From NCBI GenBank assembly GCA_033032175.1, contig CM065323.1:10912001-10976000 (forward strand): DNA of 64,000 nt. The letters run 5' to 3'. Source of the DNA: Saturnia japonica. Lineage: Eukaryota; Arthropoda; Insecta; Lepidoptera; Saturniidae. The notes under the pieces were generated by a model. That model did not search any database and was not told where the DNA came from. It saw only the letters and a program-made list of their open reading frames with translations. The translations under genes and the position numbers were made by a program. How positions within the stretch are numbered: position 1 is the first letter of the stretch; each line of letters opens with the position of its first letter. Below, piece by piece: positions 1 to 13,269 of this stretch.

Positions 1-1819
1 TCCTAAATAAATAGGTTAAATGAGTTTCGCACTAATACCTATTGGTGCCTTACCGCTATGCGATAATTGATTTTTTTTAGTAATCGTTACAATAACGCCT
101 CACTAATAAAAAGATCACGTGAATGTATAGAAAAAACTTTGTACTCTTAACTAGCTGATACCAGCGACTTCCTCGGTAGTATTTATTATATTAACAAAAC
201 AGTAAGAGAATACATCACTGAACGCATAATGCTTATAAATATCTTAGTTTCTTAAAACTTTAATATATTTTTATTGACGAAGACATCGTGATTTTTTTTT
301 AAATTTATTTATTTATTTATAATAATAACACCAACAACATTTATATTGTGACAAAATATAAGATTACCGACAAAAGAAACTGTACACAAATGCAATCTTA
401 ATTACAGGTGTTTATGTCATGATTACACAGGTGAGCTATTAAAAATAATAAATTAAAAAAGCACGAATGAATGTAGAAATGTATTAAGAGACAAAACAAA
501 TAAACTTTAAGAAATTAATTTTCAAAAAATTAAACTGCGTCAAATGAAAATATCAATATAATCTACTTACAGCGAATAATGTTTTTATATTTTTCAAGGC
601 TGTTCGCAAAGATGTCTACATTTCACTTTTTAGATTCAGCATTATAATAGCTGTTTATATGGACCAAGTATTTTAAGAGTAAAGCAAAAAAAAAATCTAT
701 TCAGAAGGCAAACTTCAATCAGTTTATTTAAATGGATTATACTGTCAATACCTTTTACATACATACGTAGGTACATGCTTCATCTATAAAATACATCCTC
801 TACGAATATTGATATAAGCTACTGTACGTAAAAAATAAAAACCCACCCCATATATTTTAAAAGGCCTATGTAAAACCTCCATTAAACCGTCCTGTCGGTT
901 TATATGTATACGTCGATACGTATATATTATATACCTATGGGTACACACAAGGGACACTTTTATGGGTAACGGACGACTGGATATAGACAGGGCGCTGTAT
1001 TTTTTACTCAAATTACTTTACTCTGTGCTTTATATCGCTGTTTTCGGAAGGCTCTTGGTGTTTAGATCACAGTGGTTTGAGAGCAATGTGGTTATATATT
1101 TTTATGAGAGGTCAGAGAACCTATATGAAATATGGTAAACTAATTTAATTATAAATTTAAAACTTCCAGAGATCTTTTACTTTTTTGATCCATTTTAAAA
1201 ACGTGTGAGGGTTTTCCTTCTTTTCCTCACCCACTTCTACGAAAAAAATAAAAATAAAAATAAGAATTAAATAAGAATCCACTTCTACAAATAAATTGTC
1301 AATGGAAGATTATTGAAATGAAAGTTGTAATTATTCCTAGAAGCTTTTATTTAACTACCTTTTTTAATATTTAGTTAAGTATTTATAGGCCATAGCAGCG
1401 TCTCAACAAAACAAGATATCTTCGTCGTTTTTAGGTTTATTGGATTCGTCTCGATAGTACTACATAGTTTTAAGTCGTGATCAGAGTATATAAAAACAAG
1501 TTTAAAAAAAATTACGTTATCGCACTTTCGGTAGGACAAGGGCATAACTGCACTTTTAGTAATTTTTCATGATTGACATTTGTTTTGCTAATATCGCTCT
1601 TAAGTATTTGTTATTTGCCTGAAATATGCCTTATACACTTTAGAAGCATATTTGTTCCTCCAGATGAAAAAATATATTTAAAGACTTGTCTTATTGAATG
1701 TGCCATGTTAGTGTGTCAGCGAAGATGCGCTATCTATTTAAGAGAAAATTTAATGAAATGTAAATAAATATAAAAATATAAGATATGACACACAGATTTA
1801 CTATTTATATTTACAAAAC

Positions 1820-1985
1820 AGATCCGGCTGTTTCGTCAACCGATGGCTTCGGCGGCGCCAGCCAATGTTTCGGTAGTAAAAATAAAAATAAAACAAAATG
1901 GCCGAAACATTTTCGCTTAAAAGCAGAACCACGGGAACCAGGCGATTGCCTATTGGATATTTTGTTGGCACTCTGGAATAAATAA
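1820..1985. other. GC-richer unique block with short inverted repeat
   Basis: AATGTTTCGG and CCGAAACATT form a perfect 10-bp inverted repeat with an A-rich loop of about 27 bases. The block is not repeated in the window. A small open frame covers it but is not protein-like. Confidence 0.25.
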
Positions 1986-2156
1986 AGTATACGTATATAA
2001 TAGGTATGTTTGTTTTTGCTCTATTACTGGAAAAAATAACTCGATGACTTGAACTACTCGCTTAATACTAGAAATAAACACAAATTAGTCATTACACCTT
2101 TAGACTCAGTAAGACAAAAGTTATTTACGTAATATTACTAAAGTCCTTTTTTGTTT

Positions 2157-2275
2157 TTTGGTTTTTTTTTTTCGATTCCATTATACTGTTAGCCATAAGG
2201 GCTCTGAAGCCTCAGACGGCATTTACAGCTTCACCGGGCTTGGGTGTAAAGTCTTAAAGCACTTTACCGTAGTAC
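2157..2275 (+). repeat. Interspersed repeat family E copy
   Basis: It starts with a T run, then ACTGTTAGCC, a CTGAAGCCTCAGACGGCATT stretch and TACAGCTTCACCGGGCTTGG. Relatives lie at 9940 (plus), 21985 and 32625 (minus). Confidence 0.7.
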
Positions 2276-2689
2276 GTAGCAAGTTTAAGGTTCAAGAAGG
2301 TTATTTATTAGCAGTGAATTACTTACACATTAAAAAAAAACCTGATCAAGTTTCTTACCAGGTATTCTTTTTTCCGAACTGATAGTAGTAGTGTTTAACG
2401 GTCATAAGGGCCTACGTAAATGAACTAAGTAGTATGTTTTATTTTAATTTACCTCTTAACTGAAATTTAAGGGGTTTATTGGATGTAGTAACTACATCTC
2501 GACACGTACAATCCAGGTTTATCTATTTGTGACATATACAACTGAAGAACTAATGAGGAATTGGCAAAAGGTAATAAAGGGTCCTATTGTGTTTCATGTA
2601 GCGTGGAACATTAATTACATACATTATCATTTTCATGTGAAATGAATAATAGTTTTTTGGAACAATGTTGTTTAATGGATCTACATGGA

Positions 2690-2895
2690 AAAAAGTGTCA
2701 GACCGACACTAAAAAGTGACACACACATATATCTAAAGGATTTGGCCTGCGAGAGAATGATATAGAATATACACGGTAAATGCAGTTTCTGATTTTTATG
2801 ACTATGATCATCTTCGAATTGGCCTAGCTGTGTGTCGACCAAACTTGTACGCACTGTCGTATGTACAGTATGATTTTTTGAGTCCTGCTGATTTA
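2690..2895 (+). repeat. Interspersed repeat family J copy
   Basis: It has ATATAGAATATACACGGTAA, GACTATGATCATCTTCGAAT and GAGTCCTGCTGATTTAGAAT. The copy at 60285 shares these strings, and a short piece occurs at 8315-8400 (GTACGAGCGGTCGATC). Confidence 0.65.
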
Positions 2896-3473
2896 GAATT
2901 TTCTATGTATGTCTTTTTATTTTTGTTTTTGTATACAAAATTATGAAAATAAATATTTTATTATCAATTATTATTTTCAAAATATGAACAAATTATAAAC
3001 TTAATCAGTACATTAAATTCATATTATAATAATAATAATTAATAATAAAATTAGTATTTTCATAACTTTATGAACAAAAACTTTAAAAAATATATATTAT
3101 TAGATACAATTTTATGCCATTACCATATTGTGATTGTTATTTGTTGTATAATTTAATAAACAGACTATTATAACAATATTATATTTTATTCGGAACCCAA
3201 TGACTTAACAATAACACGAAATTAAATTAACACGATATCCCGAGGAATGTTGAGCATTTAATATCAAATTGAGCTAAACAATCAAAATTAAATTTCACAA
3301 AATGGAACATGCCTTATATAATTACATAAATTGATTGCATTTCCACCGCTCACTGTGGAATTTGTTTGTTGACGCTTGTGTTTGACCACACACGTATACA
3401 TCAAATTCATTTTGCATTCGTATGCATTTAGTGACACATTCCCATACAAACCATCAGACGCACAATCTATGCA

Positions 3474-3994
3474 TCTATATCTATACAATTAATAAAATTG
3501 AAGTATCTGTTCATAATATCAAAATAAAGGCTTTTTACTAATTGAGTATGAAATTAAATACGATACATAAAACAAAAAACCGATTTTTAATTTTTTTGTA
3601 TGTCTGTCTCTTTGTTCCGGGTAATCTCCGAAACGGTTGGACTGATTTTGATGGGATTTTCACTGGTAGATAGCTGATGTTATAAGAAGTAACTTAAGCT
3701 ATTAGAAAAAGAATTAGGGTCCCGAGCAAATAAAAAAGGTCATGGTGAATCTAATCGGGCACTTAAATGGCTTACACTGAGTAAACTATGAAAGATATAT
3801 CAAATTAATGTACTACATAATTGTAAACACTAAAAAGGCCTACAAAAAAGAATGCGAGAGTACCTATATATCTATCTTCTAAGGAACACCCACAATAAGC
3901 ATTTTAACCGGGAGCCGGGGAGCGAAATTTCGCGCGTGTGCTCGATCGATGGCATTCTATAGTCCACGTGAGAAAAGCCGCGGGCACAGCTATC
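3474..3994 (+). repeat. Interspersed repeat family A, near full length
   Basis: It runs from TCTATACAATTAATAAAATTG through the core GGTAATCTCCGAAACGGTTG to GAAAAGCCGCGGGCACAGC. About 520 bp; it seems a full-length member. No coding capacity, no inverted ends visible. Confidence 0.8.
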
Positions 3995-4075
3995 TAATAG
4001 AAAAATTTAAACCTACAATATACGCGTATAACGTTATTTTTTCATCGCATATAGGTTATAGATTGCGTTATGACC

Positions 4076-4325
4076 AAAATCTCAGCTGATGTTAAGTGAC
4101 GATGGGCCCAAAATGGTAGGAAAACTGTCTATCAAGTGCAGCCATCGGAACATACATAGGTGCTTAGCGACAGATCTTCAACTTGAGGGGTGGTAACTAG
4201 CCAGACGGGCATTAGAAAATCTACTATCAACATGATGTGTGTTTTGGTCACCGAAAGCTAAGGCCCATTGCAGGGATTAAAACTCACGTCGAACGACGCA
4301 ATGTCCGTACACGATACCACTGACG
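4076..4325 (-). repeat. tRNA-derived SINE copy
   Basis: The minus-strand head carries a decayed tRNA-like promoter (TGGTATCGTG, then CGTGAGTTTTAATCCCTGCA), followed by the CTTTCGGTGACC body and the GGGCCCATCGTCACTTAACA tail. Confidence 0.7.
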
Positions 4326-4804
4326 TCCATGGTGTAAAGGGGTCAAATAACACCTTAAAACTTGAGAAGCCCAAGTCGTTGACAATAATTTCTTGACGTT
4401 TCACCTGCACGTTTTGTCCTACTAAGTTACGAATGAGGAAATGGCGTTATCGGTGTGGCCTCACTATCCTAGTCCCAACAGTTTAAGCTCTGCGTTGGTG
4501 AATTTAGCTAATTGTATAGACAGATTATAATTTTCCCATATTTGGCTTTATTAAAAAATATGTTATTACATATAGATCTATAATAACTATCAAATTCATA
4601 TATTAATTATAACTATCAGCACTGAAAATTTCTGCAATGTTTTTCAACAAATGTTAATTCTGTATAGGGCTGCCATCCGTCGGGGTTTTCCCGGATTTGT
4701 CCTAGATTGAAAAGCGTTCAGAGAGCGTCTGGGTGGGGTCATTAAAAAGTCAGGACACCTGGACATTTTTACGTGCAGTGGAAAACAGATTAAATGATTA
4801 GCAC

Positions 4805-5120
4805 ACAAATAATCCATATATATATAAACATAAGTGACTGACTGACTGACATATCAACGTTGGCACTTCATACTACTAGAACTATCCAATTACTAGAACT
4901 AAGATCATGAAAATTTGCATGCAGGTTCCTTTTACATTGTGTGTGAGTACGACGGAAGGACTTTCTGGAAATTCAACCCCTAAGGTGTGAAATGGGGATG
5001 AAAGTTTGTATGAAAATCCGACAATTTTGAAAGTAGTTATATGAAAATTGGTACTTAGCAATTCAGTTAGTATAAGATATAAATTAACTATAAGCGAGCG
5101 AAGCCGCAGGAAAACTGTCA
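4805..5120 (+). repeat. Interspersed repeat family I copy
   Basis: It has GTGACTGACTGACTGACATA, CCCCTAAGGTGTGAAATGGG and ATGAAAGTTTGTATGAAAAT, ending in GCGAGCGAAGCCGC. Relatives are at 7035 (minus) and 36615. Confidence 0.7.
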
Positions 5121-6284
5121 GTAAATATACAAACAAACAGAAAAACAATGATGATTATTTTTAAAGAAGTTCCAGGGAATAAACTCGCTTTCACCCAAAT
5201 GTCCGAAGATTTTCATGTTATTGTCAGGCATTTACAATTCAAGTGGTGGCGTCCCTAGTTTAGTATGAGACTAGAGAACAAATGTTTGTTTTAGCGGCGC
5301 GGCGGTGGCTCGCTGCGGTCGGAGTCAAATTATTGATGTTTACTATAGATTGGTTTGTACCTGTCCCGTTCGGGAATATTGTTAACTGTACAAAGATACA
5401 TTGTATTTTATACATGTTTTAATATGCTAAATAACGTTATTTGATATCACCCATTCAATAAATAAAAGTATTGCCTGGACCTTAAATTTTTTTATTCATA
5501 ATATACATAAAGAAAAGAATCGTCGCCGCAAAAAAAAAATTGGTTTTATAACTAGGTGTACACAGTGGTTTCACTCGCGTTTAATTTTTATAATGTTGAT
5601 TTACTAATAGAAAACGCCTACGGACTGCCCGCACTATTACTTTGTTTTGGCTTATCGTATTTTCTGAACTTAACTATGGTATGGATCGTAGTGTGATGTT
5701 AGACATTTTAAAACCTTCCTTAACAAATAAATAGGTTGAATTAAAGGCATTTTTAAAATCTGATATATATTTTAGAGAACTAGGGCACAAAGAAATTTAT
5801 TTGGTAATTTTAACAAATAGGTAACCGCTAGCAACAATAAATTACTTAAAACTATAACTTGAAATTTTAACAAACGGAGTATACTCAGAAATTATTACAA
5901 AAGCTATTAGTCGCACGTATCGCTTGCAATTTATTGAAGTTAAGGCCCCTTCGATTTTTAATATGACGCAAAACAATGCTTCTACAATTGTGAACACAAA
6001 GCGGCTCCATTACCAGCGGTGCAACTGCGTAATTGACTTTTCAAGTGAAGTAATTATTCGATAAAATGCCTAGCGCGTGCTATAATGAAAGTCGAGTTTC
6101 CGATTGCAGTTTCAATTGCTCTATTATTAATTTCAAATTGATTGTAACCGATCGTTTATGTAAAGGAAAATTTGTATTGATACAAAACTTTACGCCAGCG
6201 GATGAGCCGTTTTTGGTGGAATAGGCTTCATTTTTGTTTCTCTGTTTGGAATCAACCTAACTGTCTATAGTGTTGTTTCTTTTT

Positions 6285-6420
6285 GCAAATATGGTAACGG
6301 TCCATATGATGGTAAGCGATTACCGTAGCCTATTGACGCATGTAACATCAAGGAGCTCTTGTAACCCTACTTACCGTAAGAACACAACATGAGTTTATTT
6401 GGCTCCGATCTTCTGAAGTA
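6285..6420 (-). repeat. Interspersed repeat family F copy
   Basis: The plus strand has ATGATGGTAAGCGATTACCG, TAGCCTATTGACGC and AAGAACACAACATGAGTTTA, the complement of the family F middle and 3' end. It is directly followed by the LINE tail at 6432. Confidence 0.65.
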
Positions 6421-6479
6421 TTATTCGCTAGTTTGTTAGTAGTATTCGCTACGTAGGTTTTACTTGGAGCAATTGAATA

Positions 6480-6668
6480 CTTCTTAATAATATATAATCT
6501 TAATAATCGTTATAAACTTTTTTTTTACTTAACATTATACACACCTTGCATATACCTTTCCCTTGCTCCCTTGGAAGACTGGCGGAGAATGCTTTTTAGC
6601 ATTAAGTCCTCCATTTGTACTTTTTTTTTGTGCAATAAAGAATATATAATAATAATAATAATAATAAA
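6480..6668 (+). mobile_element. 3' end of a LINE (same family as 30440-31935), 5'-truncated
   Basis: From about 6432 the sequence matches, in opposite orientation, the 3' part of the LINE at 30440: CGCTACGTAGGTTTTACTTG, a T-rich run, CTTGCTCCCTTGGAAGACTG and TTTAGCATTAAGTCCTCCAT, then GCAATAAAGAATATA followed by an (AAT)n tail at 6646-6666. The AATAAA and simple repeat tail mark the LINE 3' terminus. Confidence 0.85.
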
Positions 6669-7034
6669 GGGTGGAGATATTTCTTTGTACCGTAGCTCTC
6701 TCCTGTATGTCATTCCTCAATTAATAGGCTATAAAAATATCAATAATACTTTTAGAAATTATTAAGGATAATATGCACGAGCGGAGCCGCGGGCACAGCT
6801 AGTATAATTAATATACAATCTGACTTTTTTGCCTGTAGAATATATCTATATATGAAAACGATATATTGTTTAATAGATACTTTTCATTTATTTAGGTAAT
6901 TTTAAATTTTAAGTTTATAGGTAGGTACTAAACGCAGAATTTTATATTCCATTTATCAAAAACAAGCGCTTTGTCCACGGTTTTCTTTACGTTATATTTG
7001 AGTTATGTCCCATCTTTTTCACTTTCAAACTGAA

Positions 7035-7255
7035 TTGCTAACCACAAATTTTCAGTGATCTTCAAAAATGTCGGATATTTATGCAAACTTTCATCCCCGT
7101 TTCAGCTAAATTAGGGGTTGAAATTCTGAAAATTCTTCCTTAATACTTACCTACAGTGTAAAAGGAACGCGTATACATATTTTTAGGTTAAAGCCAAAAT
7201 AAGTTAGGGGGTATGAACATGATAAGTCAGTTAGTGAGTTCGTTATCTTTTATAC
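7035..7255 (-). repeat. Interspersed repeat family I, partial
   Basis: The plus strand has TGCAAACTTTCATCCCCGTT and AATTAGGGGTTGAAATTCTG, the complement of the family I middle. Confidence 0.6.
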
Positions 7256-7777
7256 ATAGATATATTATTAATATTACTAATGAGAATTATTATAAATATT
7301 ACTAATGAATTATATGTAAATATAAATAAAAATATAGTTGACTATATGAACGTTATTTTAATGTTTACTTCAAAACATTTGTTGAGTGTTCCGAAAGCAA
7401 TATACGGAAACTGGTCTAGACGCTGGTTCTGGTGAACCGCTCAGGCAATCAATCTTGGTGTATTCCCATAACAATAACACACCCCTAACTGTCAACATAT
7501 TTTCCTAAAAGTCCTAAATGTCCCGAGAGATAAAATAACATAAATTGGCCAAGTCGCAACAATAAAAACTACCATTTACCCTCACAATAAGTAATTTGGA
7601 CGACCCTATTGGGGACATCAAGTTGATTATAAACAACCAATTTGTCTTGACCCCTCCCTTCTTACGGATAATAAGTATTAATGTACTTTTTTATAATTGA
7701 ACGAATTGTCGACACTCTTCATACCCCACGGCTGGGCGAAACATCTCCTTGATTGTTTTATTGGTAAACGTTATAAA

Positions 7778-8263
7778 TTAATCATCCCTAACGTTAAGTG
7801 ACGACGTGGTAGAATGTGAAATCACTAGCCGATTAAGGTTTGAATTTGATGTAGCATGATAAATTTTGCGAAGCATTCTTTTTTTATAATAACTCGGCGC
7901 ATTGGTTCCTTTCCTGATGGTAAGCAGAGGGAATACACTGGCCGGGAGAAGGTTCCACAGCTTCACGGTACGACAAAAATAAAGCATAGGGAACTTTGTA
8001 GTTCGTGCCGAGATGGAGGTTACTTTAAAACTGTGACTCCGAAATCCAGCGCGTGTGGTTCTGTTGTGGAAAGGAGAGGAGAGAATTAGATTGAACAGAT
8101 CTTCAGAAGACTCACCATGATACAGACGGTAGAACAGGCTCCGCGAGGCGATGTTTTTTATTTGTTCTTTATTTATGTGTGGGACTGCTAGGTGAGCAGT
8201 TTTTTTGTAACGAAGTAAGCGGTAGAATCTAAACTGAAAAAGTGAACGACCCGACTGACGCAA
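7778..8263 (-). mobile_element. Jockey/CR1-like LINE fragment, RT C-terminus
   Basis: A 161-codon minus-strand frame reads RSLFYRLYHGESSEDLFNLI, HNRTTRAGFRSHSFKVTSIS and VKLWNLLPASVFPL, ending with KKRMLRKIYHATS. The F-Y-R-x-Y-H-G-E block and the K-L-W-N-x-L-P-x-x-V-F block are the standard C-terminus of these LINE proteins. No RT catalytic motif is present, so it is a 5'-truncated remnant that stayed open by chance or youth. Confidence 0.8.
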
Positions 8264-8539
8264 AAAAAAAAAAATATATTTTAAAAACTATGTCAGTTAT
8301 GGAATTGTGTCAATTGTGTTATGACCAGATTTTTAAGCATTGTTGTTAGTACAGTACGAGCGGTCGATCATTCGGTATCCCGCAGATTTGGATTTTTATA
8401 TACAAAATTATTTTCTTTCAATCAATAATCATTTTACTTACAATTATTTTTGTAAAAATAAAACATATTGTTAATTTATTAATTAATTAATATAAATAAA
8501 TAAAAACATATTTATTTCCATTAATTAATAAACAAAACT

Positions 8540-8705
8540 TAAAAAAAAAGCGATATATGTCGGTTTATATAGATTTATCGGAAACGGCTCCAACGATTTC
8601 GATGAAACTTTGTATTTAGATAGATAATGTTTTACATTCTAAGTTTACCTAGATAAATGTTTTTCTTTTTTTAAGATGTCGAGCAAAGCTCGGTTCCACA
8701 TTGTT
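8540..8705 (+). repeat. Interspersed repeat family H copy
   Basis: It has CGGAAACGGCTCCAACGATT, TCGATGAAACTTTGTATTTA and the end GTCGAGCAAAGCTCGGT. The copy at 50735-50870 shares AGAAACGGCTCCAACTATTT and GAGCACAGCTTGGTCACCC. Confidence 0.65.
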
Positions 8706-9939
8706 TTATTCATGCAGGGAATCTTACTCGGATCCCTTATTTATAAAGCTACAGTTTCACTAATACCTAATTTAAAAAAAAATTACAATTAAAAAATATT
8801 TTCGCTTAAAAATCGAATCCGAAAAACTTTGCTAATAAAACCCACAATAAATACTAGCAAACGAATAATATCTCAGGGTAAAGAGTTTATATATATGTAT
8901 GTAAGTAAACTGTTTATATAATTATGTTCATGTCATTACTGTCTAATCTATTGTGCGATGGTTACTGTGATGAAAAACTCTGTTTAGTATTATCACAAGG
9001 CACTAATAAACGGTTTGCTCGGACACAATTGGTAACATTTGAACATTTTATTCGCGGAAGCGTATCAAATTAGGTGAATCGCGCCTTGTCCGGCCGCCGA
9101 GAGACCATGTTCTTGGTCTGCGCGGTCTATAACATAAGCGGACGCGTTTAAAAGTTTTATGCTTTACTTTAGGTAGGTACACAATTCTTTTATATTATTT
9201 GACAAAGGTGGTTTTTTTGTGTCAAAGCTATATTTTTTTTTCATTCTTAATAATTATTCAAACATAATTTTAAAGCCGCCATTAACCAAGAATAAACACA
9301 AAGAATAAATAAATTTATTTGTATAAAAAACCTTTTCATTTGGAATGATGAACAGAACATCTGTTGATGAGAATCTTAATTAAATATATATCTTATTATG
9401 GTTGGACTTTAGAATCGCTACCGTTGAATTTAATGCTGTGAAGGGGTGTGGGAGGCAAGGGAGGGTTAGAGGTAATTTCTCTATAAAGGAAAAAGTGAGG
9501 AAACAAGCAGTTTTTATTTCGGATCGGTTGTTTTTTTCAATGTTGAGGTTATGTTTGTCTAGGATTTCTGTATGAATATTCAACAAATAACTATTTGTTT
9601 CTAGTATTCACCAGCCGTTGTCGCGGCTCAATCGCTGCGCTCACACGGCTTTTATTTAATGTCCACAATCCGAACATAACCGAACCAATTTCATCAACAC
9701 AATGGATAAGTTGTATTTAATGTAAATATCACAATAATCCTTCAAAAACTAACAAAAAGTGAATAGAAAAAAACCGTTTTCGAAAATTTACCTGTCATTA
9801 TAAACAACTACTTAGAAATGACATTTATATTGTCAGGTTTATAATAAATGCGATTTAAAAAAACATTTATTTCCGTATCGTGAAAATTTGTATTTAGCCT
9901 AATTAAAGAGTTATCTAATTTAAAAAAAATTGGAGTCTG

Positions 9940-10050
9940 AACCCGATGGTAGCACTTTTTTTAGAACTGACTATACTGTTAGCCTTAGAGGCCTTGGAGC
10001 CTCTGACGGGTTTTACAGCTTCACCGGAGTTGGAGGCACTTTTAAAGCTC
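9940..10050 (+). repeat. Interspersed repeat family E copy
   Basis: T-rich start, ACTGACTATACTGTTAGCCT, CTTGGAGCCTCTGACGGGTT and TTACAGCTTCACCGGAGTTG. The short open frame over it is not a gene. Confidence 0.7.
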
Positions 10051-10239
10051 CTTATTATAACTAGCTATTGCCTTTTTATTTTGAATATTTTTCATGTCGA
10101 ATTATTTCTATTTTCTTATTATTTATTTAATAATTTACTTACGGTAGTTACTTCGTATTTTCGTATTCAATGTTAAATAATATAATATTGTATTCAAAAG
10201 AAATAAAAACTCTTGTGTAGTAAAAATGTAACTTGTTTG

Positions 10240-10322
10240 GAAGCGATGATGGATTAGTGGTAGCATGTTTGGACACCGCGTCGGTTTACTCCGGTTCGAG
10301 CATCAAATGATATTTTGGTTAA
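10240..10322 (+). repeat. tRNA-derived SINE head fragment
   Basis: It has AGTGGTAGCATGTTTGGACA (A-box-like) and CCGGTTCGAGCATC (B-box-like). The body is missing after about 10322. Confidence 0.55.
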
Positions 10323-11344
10323 ACACCAACCAATAAAAGAATAAAGATGTTTAATGTTTACTTTAAGAAAATAATGTTGATTTCATACTATGTAATTGTA
10401 AAAAATATAGTCGCTCTTCGTTTATAACTCAACCCTGTAAACTTGAGTGACAGTATCGATCTCACATAATCGTGCTTCGCCAATCGCCCCCTCCTACCAC
10501 CGTGTTCGCCCCGATAGCTCCAATTCCGCTTTATCTTCCCCACTTTCTCCGCTCCCCTTTGTGCTTATTTTCTTCAATTTTTTTTCTTCTACCCCACTTT
10601 TATTTCGCTCCTTATTTTCTTACTATTATTTTCTCTTATGTATTTTTCGTGTTTCGTGCCATCTCTCCAGTCTTATTGGGAGAGGAAAAACTTTTTTGCC
10701 GATCATTTTGCAGGTCGTTATTGGTGTATTGCGGGTAAGTGCGCTCGTCTAAAGAATTGATTTTTTTAATGAATTCTCCTTTTATGTTTAACGATATTAA
10801 ATGAGATCGGCAATTGTTAGAATGGAAATAATATTGTGGAATAATGATTGGATGTTTTCATTTCTATTTTTGGAAAGTTTTGTTTTACCTTTCCTATTTA
10901 CTTTATCTTTTTTAGTTAGTATTTAATTATTTATTCATTTATTTGAACCGAACGTGTTTTAAGCTTTTGACATCTGTTGCTCGTTAGGAAAAGTCTATTC
11001 ATAATTATGTTAAGACATTCCAAGTTCATAGTAATACCACTATACCTGTATATTCTAAATTCTTTTTTATCGGCTTTAAATCTTCTTCTTTTTCTTTTAC
11101 ATAAAAATCTATGTTTTTATCTATGTTCGATTTATGTATGTATGACTCGAAAGCAACTGGAGCAATTTTGATGAAATTTTCAGACAATCTTATTAGTCCA
11201 GCATCCTGTAAATTGTTTTAGCCATCCGGATCAATGTACCATTTGGATTCGTTGGGTTCGCTAGTAGACTATATTTGTACAGTATAACGGGTGATAAAAT
11301 TATATCTGTCTTTCTCGTAATACAGTTAACAAGCGTTCATTAAT

Positions 11345-11652
11345 TTTTCAATGTAGCTACTGTTTCTGATGGTAAGCACAGTGAGATCCAAAAACAACAA
11401 CGAACATCGAGAGATTTCAATCGATCGGTCGTTGCCGCTATCATGCCGTCCTACTAAAATATGTCTTCACGTTTCCCACAAAGGACTCGATATCGTAAGA
11501 AGGAGAGAACACACTGACCGGGAGATTGTTCACGGTAGAGCAAAGATATGACATCATAGAAAAGTTTTTACTTCGTGCCGAGATGGAGGTTACTTTAAAA
11601 CTGTGGCTCCGAAGCCCCAACGCGTATAAATTACGCAAAATTTGATATTCCA
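11345..11652 (-). mobile_element. Jockey/CR1-like LINE fragment, same family
   Basis: The minus strand has GLRSHSFKVTSISARSKNFS then NNLPVSVFSPSYDIESFVGN and KTYFSRTA, the same C-terminal region as 7778-8263, with a deletion in the WNLLP block. Confidence 0.7.
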
Positions 11653-12204
11653 CAGATATATTGATTTTTATTTATTTGGTATTTGAACTTAACACCCTTA
11701 ACTTTTTAAGAGGATGCGCTGTCTGAGAATTGTTCAAGAATAGATATTTTGCAAAACTATTGCTGTCGCGCTGTGCCCGAAACCTCACCGAATACAGTGC
11801 GAGAGTGACAACTGCAGTTCAGACTGATTATACCTAAGTAAAATTGTTAAAATCATAGTTTTGAATTCCTGTTTCCCTCTCCAAAATTGAATAAGACGAA
11901 CTTTGATAATTCTGTATATATTTCTTTTTAGTTTTGTAATCGTCAAATATGTTTGCTGGATGTCTGAGCATAACGGTAAAAAGGGGAAATTTTCGTAATT
12001 TAAAAGGCTCCTACTTTGTGCAATAATACTAAAAGGAAAAAAAAAACAAAATATCGGGGCATAGTAGTAGTAGATACAGATAGTTTGGTATAAACATTTT
12101 TGGTCCAGTACTATTATCCAAATACTGCTCGCGTTTCCTCTTATCATTTAAAAATTAAATAATAATCAAAACTTATTATTATAAACACTTGGTCTCATTA
12201 GGGT

Positions 12205-12380
12205 ACTGTCGCATGATAAGGGCGTGTAAACACGTCGAGTCGAGTACGATCAATCAAAATTGTCAACCGATTGGAAAGTCCGCCATGTTTCGCGGGCGAA
12301 AATCGTGCATCAATCATGTCTCGGCGGAACGGAATGGCCGGGACATGTTATTCGTTTGAATTTTGACAGCTTTGAGTAGG
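12205..12380. promoter_or_regulatory. Unique block with E2F-like palindrome, possible enhancer
   Basis: The near-palindrome TTTCGCGGGCGAAA (12288-12301) has both halves of an E2F-like site. Around it are CAATCAAAATTGTC, GTCCGCCATG and GGACATGT. It is upstream of the visible toy exons and not similar to repeats in this window. Confidence 0.3.
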
Positions 12381-12439
12381 TTAATTTTTAATGTAGGTGA
12401 TTGTGTTATACAATGAATTGTGTAACTTTTTTTTGGTAC

Positions 12440-12640
12440 GGCAAAATGATGATGGTATTGCACTGTACCTGATGGTTAGCACAATGCAATCCAACAACAT
12501 TAGCAACCACCAAAGAATCACTACACTTACGTTACCTACCTTTAAAGGACTGCCTGTTGTAGGAAAGAGGGAATACACTGGCCAAGAAAGAATTCCACAG
12601 CTTCACAGTACGCCATACATAAGACGTAGAAAACTTTTCA
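12440..12640 (-). mobile_element. Jockey/CR1-like LINE fragment, same family, highly decayed
   Basis: The plus strand has GGGAATACACTGGCCAAGAA and ATTCCACAGCTTCACAGTAC, which align with the corresponding segment of 7925-7975. It ends in CCTGATGGTTAGCACAATGC, the usual 3' side of this family. Confidence 0.6.
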
Positions 12641-13269
12641 ATGCTTTTTAGGTGTATATATTTATTTAAACACTACATAATAAATATTACAACAAGTAAA
12701 GAAAAATAGACTAAGAACATCGCTTAATGCTACTATAATTAAAAAGTGAAGATTATATAATAAATAGAATATAACCAGTAGCAAGAAACAGAAGAGAAAG
12801 CAAATTCAAAGGTAACAAATAAACAACTTAAATTCTAATAATTGGTAAACTACTGCACCAACATTAGACACTCTTCTAACTGGGCAAAATATTTCTTGAT
12901 TGCAGGAGTTTCGTCATGTAAAATACCTAGCTTGTTGGATTTGTGGAGTATGTTAGTAAATATCGTTATTCGCGCTATGGGAACATTATACCCCATGCTA
13001 GAGAACACTCTATTTGTAGCAAATAGGTTAAAACTAGCTGGTTAATATTTGGTTATTCAGGTTCCATGTATAAGAATGACTTAGCATATAAGAACGAAAT
13101 GTCCATACATGATTGAAAATAAATAATATTAAGTGATGATGAGCCTAGAAAAATGATCGTGGGTAGACACCTATTGTGTTCGATTGGAGCGCGCCCATCA
13201 AACACCAGTTGTAGCACCCATCTTAGTGAGACGCCTTTTGAGATTAGATAATATACTTATATACAGTAA

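Noticed and set aside
7856..8089. 77-codon plus-strand frame
   Set aside because: It is the antisense shadow of the LINE C-terminus on the minus strand.
10447..10752. 101-codon plus-strand frame rich in Ser, Pro and Phe
   Set aside because: It overlaps a second open frame on the same strand, is pyrimidine-rich low-complexity DNA, and lacks splice or domain support.
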